From contig MEHQ01000650.1 of assembly GCA_008828725.1 (NCBI GenBank), positions 1-64,000 of the forward strand: a stretch of 64,000 nt of DNA. The letters run 5' to 3'. Shown here piece by piece: positions 55,696-64,000 of the stretch. Numbering within the stretch: the first letter of the stretch is position 1; each line of letters begins with the position of its first letter. Made by a program: the position numbers and the translations under genes. The notes below the pieces were generated by a model. It was not told the origin of the DNA. It did no database searches and saw nothing but the letters and a program-made list of their open reading frames with translations. This stretch comes from Saccharina japonica (lineage: Eukaryota > Sar > Phaeophyceae > Laminariales > Laminariaceae).

Positions 55696-56459
55696 GTAAG
55701 CCGATTTTATCCCGTGAACGCGTCGACCGTGTTGAGACCAGGCAGGATCATGAGTACGGACTGTTGGAGGAGGGTCTACCGTACACGTACCGTATATCTG
55801 CTAACCAAAGAAAGCTGTGAACTGTTGCTTGTATAAGTTGTACTATCGCCGTTTGTTGTCGATACATCGGGGGATACGTTATTTTGCTGTGGTTGCTGTA
55901 CGGCTATTGGTGCTGAATACAGAGGACAAGCTCGTATTTTTAGTGTATCCTACTGCATGTGGTACTTGATACCTGGTACCGGTACATATGTAAGATACTC
56001 TGCAAAAGGTCATACACGAGAATCACGCGCGATCCCAGTATCACACGCAGCTTGCAACTATGAGCTTCGACGAAATCGTCAATTTAGGCCGAGATATCTT
56101 AAAAAAGACACGACGTACCACGTATCTCGACGTACCAGGTATATTTTTAACCAAACGAAAAAAAACACATGTTGCGTTTGCGTCAAAGTTCTGTTTCGTG
56201 TGCTACCCAGCCGTTTCGTGCTTGTTCCAGGCCCACCTGCATTTTCCGGCAGGCGTACACGGCATATCCCCCCCCCTACAGTATGTCCTTCACGAGAAAT
56301 GTAGAACACACACGGCCGGCATACCACGTAGCATGCAAAGCTGAGTACCGGTATCCGTTATTCAATCGATTGCGCTCATGGTTGACGTATGAAATGTATG
56401 ACATGCTATTTACTATTCACATTTATGTTGTCGTACCGTAAAAAAGAAAAAGCAGTTAG

Positions 56460-56785
56460 CCACAAAACGGTATATCGTGGGTGTTCGGAGCCAATTCACG
56501 GTACTGTATATGGAAAATTCGTCGCTGAAGCCCCTTATATCGGCAGCGCTCAGGCCAAGGCACCGCTATGCCGTGGTCTGACCACCAATCTTACAGAACA
56601 GCGGCACCTAACTGCTCCCGTTAGATTTCGCCACTTTATAGTGTACATAGCGCCGACTGATACGCCCGTCGTACGCGGGCGACGTCAACCCCGTAAAAAA
56701 CAGTTGAATACAGTACAGTCTGTATGTGTCGGATTGCCATGTACCGGAAAGTGGCGCAGAACAACCTCGGTATACCGTTTTATGG
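56460..56785. mobile_element. 326-bp foldback element in the copy 2-specific insert
   Basis: CCACAAAACGGTATATCG at the left and CGGTATACCGTTTTATGG at the right are inverted, with weaker pairing continuing over about 49 bp. Both ends encode HKTVYRGCS on opposite strands, an effect of the inversion. The surrounding 56,402-57,305 has no counterpart in duplication A copy 1, so the whole insert is younger than, or lost after, the duplication. Confidence 0.55.
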
Positions 56786-58528
56786 ATTTTGATCAACCAA
56801 AAAGTGATGTCGAGCTGCCAACTTCAGGTTTAGTTGAATCGATAGATACTGTGGGCCTCTGTTCGGGATTCGGGACGGTATACCCTTGATAGGTGGTAGT
56901 AGAGGCTTTCGCTGGTAGGGGTTAAACTATTGTACCTGGCTGTGGCGTTCAGGAAAGGCAAAAGAAGATTGATGTTGAAAGGTGCCACTTGCGGGCAAGA
57001 AATAATTACGTAAACTATGGACCTCTGACGGCCATGGTTAATGGTACTCGTCCTCTGTGAAGAGGAGAGTATATCAAAGAAGACCGGAGGGAGAGATCAA
57101 TGAGAGAAAGAAGAGTGAGCATAGAGGGGTGCTCCACTTTGTTGTCTCGACATCTACAGAACTGCTACGTACGTACGCTCGAGAAGCTTTGAGCTTCGAG
57201 ACTGTCAAAAACGGCTCTTGAGATCTGGAACAAAAAACGGTATTTGTGTTGGGGTCGAACCTTCCCATAATACCCCCCTTCTAATGTAGAGAAAGTGTAT
57301 TACTTTCTGTTGTGAACAGTCAGTGATTCTACCGCTGCCGTTATTCTACGTGACGTATCATATAGCAACAGGTACACTGCACTATGAAGCTGTACTGCAG
57401 TCTCCACTGAACATGAAGTGCTTAGACTGCTGCATGCTACTGAACATTGATCACGAAAACAGGTTGCTGTTGCCTACCAGGTATTTCTTGACAGCCTCCA
57501 TGCTTGAGGCACGAATTTAGTGCCCATATCAACGTTTTACGAGTACTGTACTGTAGTGTCCCTTCTTGGGCAAGGTCTGCCTTTTTCGCTACATACCTGG
57601 TAATCAACAGTATATTTCGAGCGATCGCACCGCAGCACAGCAGCATTGCTGCATCTCACTGGTCTGATAGGCCTGAACAGGTACGAGTACAGTAGTTGGC
57701 ACGGGATGGCACATGGATCGTTTCTGGATCTTCATCTTAATCTGTTGCCTGATACAATCATCACATATTATTTTATGCCTACAGCAACAGTAATACTGTA
57801 GTCCCGCTTTCGGCCGGGAAGTCTCTATGAATGCGTTCAAACGGGGACACGGGACAAGCGGATGCATATACAGTACCTTGGTCATTAGTCACGCGGGTTG
57901 CTATGTATGCCTGTCGTAATGCTTCTACATCGTGGTGCTATATATATGAATCAGAGTCGTTCGTTGTACTCGTATAGGATATTAATCGGGACGATTCCAA
58001 TGTATCCAATCGAAACATGCCAGTAAACAAACACTTACTACGAAGTAATTACAAGATACAAAGCAGAAGGGTACTTTAGAAGTACGCACATATGTCACAC
58101 ATGACATGCATACATATGATACATGCTCGGGCTGAATACAAAACTCTACGAAGTATGATAACAGCGAACCAAGCAACAGTGGCTATGGTTATACGCTTGG
58201 CGTTGCTGAGAGATAGCGACAACACTTTGTAAGCACCCAACCGCCCACTGTCCTACGTAACGATGGACTTGTATATAAATGGCGTACTATAGTACCTCCT
58301 TCTAAATAATGAAGATGCAAACGAAAAATGTACTGTAGATGTTTCTTGCGTGCACTATGCGTACAGCTCTTCAATGCGTACTAAGGTCTCCGAACATGGC
58401 CTGCTGCCCTGTCAATGTTCTGTCACTATCCACCGATAACCGGCACGCGCCAACGTTTGGTCGCCCGTCACCTCCGCACAACTCTTCTCCACAGCTCAGC
58501 AAAGAGGTCCGTGGGCTCCACCACCACC

Positions 58529-60865
58529 ATGCGTCTCCTCTTAGGACTACTAGCAGGAGGGATGCTGCCAGGAGTGAGCGGCCAGGCCGACCCGTTCAGC
58601 GCGTATGGTGACATCCACCATCAAAGGCTCGCCTTCCCTTCGTTCTTTGCGACGGCAGCTATGATGGTGAGTTGTCAAAATAAAGGCCTCGTTTCCCGCT
58701 GTTGCCCCCAACGCATGCGGTCGCTGCACGCGGGTACAGACAAGGGTGAGCTGGGCGCTAGTTGGTGTGATATGCTCCGCGGTGGTTTGGTGCAGCGTGG
58801 ACGGAACCCAGTCAGATCGGAAACCTCAACATGTGTATCTCCTGCTTTACAGTAGATGGGTGCTTCGACCATTAGGAACTTGGTCCGGGGTTCTTGTCTA
58901 GATAACGGAGGTGCGACCCACACAGAGTACGTTTCACCAGTATCAACGCTTACGTGGATCACCGAACAAAGAACGCCGAACTTGAGCAAGCACAACTTGA
59001 ATAGAGACTTAACACCGCCGAGCGGTGCACACGCTGAACCCAGCACGTGTTCACGCTCGATTGCCCTGGGTACCGGTAGGTCGAAAGGCATTTGTTTCGT
59101 ACCCGCGTTGGTAGGATTTTGTGAAAAGAAAGCGATTCAGAGGCTCCAAGTAAAACGGAACACTGTGGCTCGTGTGGAGTAGTTCCGCTTCCCGTCTTCT
59201 CGTGGGAAGGGCCATTCTTATCTAAACTATGTTAGTACTTACATTCCAGATTTTCCGTATTTGGTTTTTGTGCAATGTTTAAAATTTCCAAATATTCTAT
59301 TTTGCTTTCCAAATATTGGATGGCGAAGCGTTCCTGATAATTAGCCTCTCAATTAATTTCACAGATTCTGGAAATACTTCCCGTTTTCCCTGTGTTTTTC
59401 TTGCGGAAAACAAGTCGATAATCTGGAAATAATCTCCGATAAGAAAGGCCCTAAAGCAGACGGTCGTCTAATCTTCAGCGTCGCAGGGTTTAGTCAAGTT
59501 CTATCAGGCCAAGTTGGAAAGCTGTGGCGAGAGCGAGAGACTGGTCGGCTTTCCGAAAGTGCTTCGTATCGTTAGACACTGCTCTACTTCGCCTGTCTCC
59601 AACTATACCACATGCGAAAATAATTTACCGCATACCATACGATGGCACCGGACGGTGCCCAGGTTGTGAATCATAACGTATTTTCCCCGGTTCGCCAGGA
59701 ATATTTCGGCAATCTCAGCCGGCTCCGAAGACGAAATGGTATACGCGACTATCTTACCCTCGCCTTTCTCCACCATACGAGTCGGGTACGCTCGTGAAAG
59801 GAATACTCTCAGGTAATACGCACACAACTTGGTACATCGGGTTTCCTCTGAATTGTCGACAATAACCGATGATATACCACTGCGATGCGCGCTTGTTGCC
59901 TGTGCTTTGTTTGCCCCTATCCTATTCCCGTCCGCCAGCCTGTCTTCGTCGGCACTGACATTCACTCCACTACCCGGGCTATTGCTAACACATTCGCTCC
60001 GATCGAGAGGCCAACACTTCTCACTAACGGCGCAAGCATCACCAATGGCGACGAGAACCTCTACAACTTCCTTGCTGTGGCTCTCTTCAGGCCGTTGGAG
60101 GCTCCTGGCGCGGATGTGCCGACGACCGTCGCAGCAGAGGTGCCTGCGGAAGAGAACACTTGCGGTTTAGCCACGGTCAACGCCATGATCGCCGGGGACG
60201 CCTCCGTCGACACGAGCAGCGACGACGGGCACGGCACAACCGCCCTGGTTATCTACCGACCAGTTGAGGCTGCCAGTACGGTGGCGCGTTTGAGCTGCCC
60301 AGCTTTCGTACCTGCGGGAAAGCTCGCCCGCGCTTTCGGCACGATTAGCATCACTGGTGGAAACGTCGGCGGTCCCGTCATGGTCATCGCGGACACCCCC
60401 GTCGCCTCGAGCAACGCCGCCAATGATCTGTCTAATGCCTTCGCTGTGGTGCTGCACCGGCCGTCCAACTCGATGGTCAACACTGAGTCCGCTGCCGCCG
60501 CACTAGTGCGCACTACCCTCGTGTACTCTTCGACCACGGCTGGTGTCACCGCTGGAGATGACGACGCTCGTGCCATGGTCACGGTCGGCATCTCGGTTAA
60601 GAACACGTTGAAGGCTCCCGGCGCGGCTGTGCCCACGACCGTCGCAGAGTTGGTGCCTGCGGGAGAGCACACTTGCGGTTTAGCCACGGTCAACGCTACG
60701 ACCGCCGGGGACGCCCCATTCGACACGAGCAACGACGACGGGCACGGCACAACCACCCTGGATCTCTACCGACCAGTAGAGAACAAGGGCGGTTGTGCCG
60801 TGCCCGTCGTCGATGCTCGTGTCGAATGGGACGTCCCCGGCGATCATGGCGTTGACCGTGGCTAA
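58529..60865 (+). CDS. RP-repeat secreted protein, copy L (runs into the palindrome centre)
   Basis: Exon 1 58,529-58,666 encodes MRLLLGLLAGGMLPGVSG plus QADPFSAYGDIHHQRLAFP. Exon 2 starts at 59,938 after TTCCCGTCCGCCAG (PVFVGTDIHSTTRAIANTF) in phase 0. It has one complete ~171-aa unit (LAVALFRPLEAP, ALVIYRPVEAA, AVVLHRPSNS) and the first third of a second (LKAPGAAVPTT). It then crosses the palindrome turn at 60,772, and its last residues (GGCAVPVVDARVEWDVPGD) are read from the complement of the same repeat, ending TAA 60,863-60,865. Exons 3-5 of copy 1 are absent. The product would be secreted with an aberrant C-terminus, or the copy is dead. Confidence 0.5.
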
Positions 60866-63788
60866 ACCGCAAGTGTTCTCTCCCGCAGGCACCAATGCCG
60901 CGACGGTCGGGGGCACAGCCGCGCCGGGAGCCTCCAACGTGTCCTTAGCCGTGATGCCGACCGTGACCATGGCGTGAGCGTCGTCACCTCCAGCGGTGAC
61001 ATCAGCCGTGGTCGAAGGGTACACGAGAGTAGTGCGCACTAGTGCGGCGGCAGCAGAATCAGTGTTGGCCATCGAGTTGAACGGCCGGTGCAGCACGACA
61101 ACGCAGGCATTGGACAGGTCATCGTCGGCGTTGCTCGAGGCGACGGGGATGTCCGCGATGACCATGACCGGAGCGCCGACGTTTCCACCAGTGATGCTAA
61201 CCATGGCGAAAGCGCGGGCGAGCTTTCCCGCAGGTAGAAAAGCTGAGCAGCTCAAACGCGCCACCGCACGGGTAGCCTCGACTGGTTGGTAGATAACCAG
61301 GGCGGTTGTGCGGCAGAATCAGTGTTGGCCATCGAGTTGGACGGCCGGTGCAGCACGACAACAAAGGCATTGGACAGGTCATCGTCGGCGTTGCTCGAGG
61401 CGACGGGGATGTCCGCGATGACCATGACCGGAGCGCCGACGTTTCCACCGGTGATGCTAACCGTGGCGAAAGCGCGGGCGAGCTTTCCCGCAGGTAGGAA
61501 AGCTGAGCAGCTCAAACGCGCCACCGCTCGGGTAGCCTCGACTGGTTGGTAGAGAACCAGGGCGGTTGTGCCGTGCCCGTCGTCGTTGCTCGTGTCGAAT
61601 GGGGCCTCCCCGGCGATCGTAGCGTTGACCGTGACTAAACCGCAAGTGTTCTCTCCCGCAGGCACCAATGCTGCGACGGTCGTGGGCACAGCCGCGCCGG
61701 GAGCCTCCAACGTGTTCTTAGCCGTGATGCCGACCGTGACCATGGCGCGAGCGTCGTCATCTCCAGCGGTGGCATCAGCTGTGGTCGAAGAGTACACGAG
61801 GGTAGTGCGCACTAGTGCGGCGGCAGCGGACTCAGTGTTGACCATCGAGTTGGACGGCCGGTGCAGCACCACAGCGAAGGCATTGGACAGGTCATCGCCG
61901 GCGTTGCTCGAGGCGACGGGGGTGTCCGCGATGATCATGACGGGACCGCCGACGTTTCCACCGGTGATGCTAACCGTGGCGAAAGCGCGGGCGAGCTTTC
62001 CCGCAGGTACGAAAGCTGGGCAGCTTAAACGCGTCACCGTACTGGCAGCCTCAACTGGTTGGTAGATAACCAGGGCGGTTGTGCCGTGCCCGTCGTCGTT
62101 GCCCGTGTCGAAAGGGGCGTCCCCGGCGATCATGGCGTTGACCGTGGCTAAACCGCAAGTGTGTGCTCCCGCAGGCACCACTGCTGCGACGGCCATGGGC
62201 ACATCCGCGCCAGGAGCCTCCAACGGCCTGAAGAGAGCCACAGCGAGGAAGTTGTAGAGGTTCTCGTCGCCATTGGTGATGCTTGCGCCGTTAGTGAGGA
62301 GAGTTGGCCTCTCGATCGGAGCGAATGTGTTAGCAATAGCCCGGGTAGTGGAGTGAATGTCAGTGCCGACGAAGACAGGCTGGCGGACGGGAATAGGATA
62401 GGGGCAAACAAAGCACAGGCAACAAGCGCGCATCGCAGTGGTATATCATCGGTTATTGTCGACAATTCAGAGGAAACCCGATGTACCAAGTTGTGTGCGT
62501 ATTACCTGAGAGTATTCCTTTCACGAGCGTACCCGACTCGTATGGTGGAGAAAGGCGAGGGTAAGATAGTCGCGTATACCATTTCGTCTTCGGAGCCGGC
62601 TGAGATTGCCGAAATATTCCTGGCGAACCGGGGAAAATACGTTATGATTCACAACCTGGGCACCGTCCGGTGCCATCGTATGGTATGCGGTAAATTATTT
62701 TCGCATGTGGTATAGTTGAAGACAGGCGAAGTAGAGCAGTGTCTAACGATACGAAGCACTTTCGGAAAGCCGACCAGTCTCTCGCTCTCGCCACAGCTTT
62801 CCAACTTGGCCTGATAGAACTTGACTAAACCCTGCGACGCTGAAGATTAGACGACCGTCTGCTTTAGGGCCTTTCTTATCGGAGATTATTTCCAGATTAT
62901 CGACTTGTTTTCCGCAAGAAAAACACAGGGAAAACGGGAAGTATTCCAGAATCTGTGAAATTAATTGAGAGGCTAATTATCAGGAACGCGTCGCCATCCA
63001 ATATTTGGAAAGCAAAATAGAATATTTGGAAATTTTAAACATTGCACAAAAACCAAATACGGAAAATCTGGAATGTAAATACAGACATAGTTTAGATTAG
63101 AATGGCCCTTCCCACGAGAAGACGGGAAGCGGAACTACTCCACACGAGCCACAGTGTTCCGTTTTACTTGGAGCCTCTGAATCGCTTTCTTTTCACAAAA
63201 TCCGACCAACGCGAGTACGAAACAAATGCCTTTCGACCTACCGGTACCCAGGGCAATCGAGCGTGAACACGTGGTGGGTTCAGCGTGTGCACCGCTCGGC
63301 GGTGTTAAGTCTCTATTCAAGTTGTGCTTGCTCAAGTTCGGCGTTCTTTGTTCGGTGATCCACGTAAGCGTTGATACTGGTGAAACGTACCCTGTGTGGG
63401 TCGCACCTCCGTTATCTAGACAAGAACCCCGGACCAAGTTCCTAATGGTCGAAGCACCCATCTACTGTAAAGCAGGAGATACACATGTTGAGGTTTCCGA
63501 TCTGACTGGGTTCCGTCCACGCTGCACCAAACCACCGCGGAGCATATCACACCAACTAGCGCCCAGCTCACCCTTGTCTGTACCCGCGTGCAGCGACCGC
63601 ATGCGTTGGGGGCAACAGCGGGAAACGAGGCCTTTATTTTGACAACTCACCATCATAGCTGCCGTCGCAAAGAACGAAGGGAAGGCGAGCCTTTGATGGT
63701 GGATGTCGCCATACGCGCTGAACGGGTCGGCCTGGCCGCTCACTCCCGGCAGCATCCCTCCTGCTAGTAGTCCTAAGAGGAGACGCAT
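60680..63788 (-). CDS. RP-repeat secreted protein, copy R (multi-unit, frameshifted)
   Basis: Minus strand. Exon 1 is 63,788-63,651, exon 2 starts at 62,379. Unit A is complete. Unit B continues through VNATIAGEAPFD and ALVLYQPVEAT to NTDSAAQ and is then broken by a deletion at ~61,310 that joins SAA to the sequence of ALVIYQPVEA out of frame; the frame ends at 61,252. A third unit is open from 61,264 to 60,680 (RLSCSAFLPAGKLARAF, PVASSNADDDLSNA). Up to the break the protein is at least 380 residues in exon 2. It has a signal peptide, two Cys per unit, and strong sequence identity to copy L. Probably a pseudogene or a truncated secreted protein. Confidence 0.45.
60697..60850. repeat. Palindrome centre with short spacer
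   Basis: GACACGAGCAACGACGACGG facing CCGTCGTCGATGCTCGTGTC, and GGCACGGCACAACC facing GGTTGTGCCGTGCC, close onto CTCTAC-CGACCA-GTAGAG. Such a close inverted duplication within one repeat unit could extrude a cruciform. Confidence 0.8.
61048..61550 (-). repeat. Internal duplication beside the unit deletion
   Basis: About 230 bp (GTGTTGGCCATCGAGTTG through CAGCTCAAACGCGCCACCG to the CTCGACTGGTTGGTAGA block) is present at 61,056-61,290 and again at 61,318-61,552, almost identical. The junction at ~61,310 joins GGGCGGTTGTG to CGGCAGAATCAG over GTGC microhomology. Confidence 0.65.
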
Positions 63789-64000
63789 GGTGGTGGTGGA
63801 GCCCACGGACCTCTTTGCTGAGCTGTGGAGAAGAGTTGTGCGGAGGTGACGGGCGACCAAACGTTGGCGCGTGCCGGTTATCGGTGGATAGTGACAGAAC
63901 ATTGACAGGGCAGCAGGCCATGATCGGAGACCTTAGTACGCATTGAAGAGCTGTACGCATAGTGCACGCAAGAAACATCTACAGTACATTTTTCGTTTGC

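Larger units (their letters stand above)
54730..60590 (+). repeat. Segmental duplication A, copy 2
   Basis: Direct copy of 33,160-38,700. It lacks the hAT-like MITE and carries an extra ~900 bp at 56,402-57,305. Its distal part is the left arm of the palindrome. Confidence 0.8.
58317..64000. repeat. Large inverted duplication (palindrome), open at the right edge
   Basis: Positions pair by a constant sum of 122,317 in the outer part: exon 1 58,529-58,666 faces 63,788-63,651, and GCAAACGAAAAATGTACTG at 58,317 faces the last base 64,000. The innermost turn is at 60,772 (CTCTAC, six bases, GTAGAG; then sum about 121,545). The ~770-base difference is extra repeat units in the right arm. Outer arms are almost identical. 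The right arm leaves the window, so the full arm length is unknown. Confidence 0.85.

Noticed and set aside
58675..59091. A 138-codon minus-strand frame, repeated with two changes at 63,226-63,642
   Set aside because: It lies antisense in intron 1 and is open in both arms only because the arms are nearly identical. The older copy at 36.8-37.2 kb does not keep the frame.
62161..62715. 184-codon plus-strand frame over the right arm
   Set aside because: Antisense of exon 2 and its upstream intron in the RP-repeat gene. The sense strand has a signal-peptide exon, an acceptor and protein repeats.

Overview
This is a piece of a repeat-rich eukaryotic nuclear genome. The signs are spliceosomal introns (GTGAGT/GTAAGC donors, pyrimidine-rich AG acceptors), a LINE, tRNA-derived SINEs, several MITE families and large segmental duplications. 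There is no operon, no bacterial gene and no rRNA gene. Short and ~1-kb introns together with the element mix suggest a protist or alga, possibly stramenopile-like, but nothing here fixes the taxon. All gene calls are structural inferences; no protein matches a family I can name, apart from the LINE.

Layout. 0-7 kb: repeat fragments, one copy of a duplicated gene-like segment (2.76-3.66 kb), a GAAGCTTC-rich foldback element, a piggyBac-like element and a MITE. 7-14 kb: relics of a small membrane-protein family and of an 'HLTP' exon module, arranged as foldbacks and then duplicated in direct orientation (8.03-10.6 against 11.62-13.96 kb). 14.6-21 kb: two tandem arrays of 0.45-1.3 kb units interrupted by SINEs. 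21-30 kb: mostly unrecognised sequence, with a degenerate GATCTG array, a SINE with a MITE inside, a convincing exon at 26.38 kb cut off by another MITE, and a charged small protein at 28.3 kb. 30.2-32.5 kb: a ~220-bp tandem array split by an element with 78-bp direct ends. 32.6-40.3 kb: segmental duplication A, carrying the best gene of the window, a five-exon secreted repeat protein (36,627-40,287). 40-45 kb: a membrane microprotein and a MULE-like foldback. 45.5-50.5 kb: a decayed LINE on the minus strand. 51-54.7 kb: a second copy of the 2.76-kb gene-like segment and another GAAGCTTC element. 54.7-64 kb: the second copy of duplication A, which turns back on itself at 60,772 so that two copies of the repeat-protein gene face each other in a palindrome running off the right edge.

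The strongest biological signal is the repeat-protein family. Exon 1 encodes a signal peptide. Exon 2 carries ~171-aa units made of three 'RP' sub-repeats. In the most complete copy, small in-phase exons and a hydrophobic last exon follow. All exons I can place are phase 0, unit number differs between copies, and copy number has risen by direct and inverted duplication. Homologues of the last exon occur alone at 10 and 13 kb. I infer a fast-evolving secreted or surface protein family; its function is unknown.
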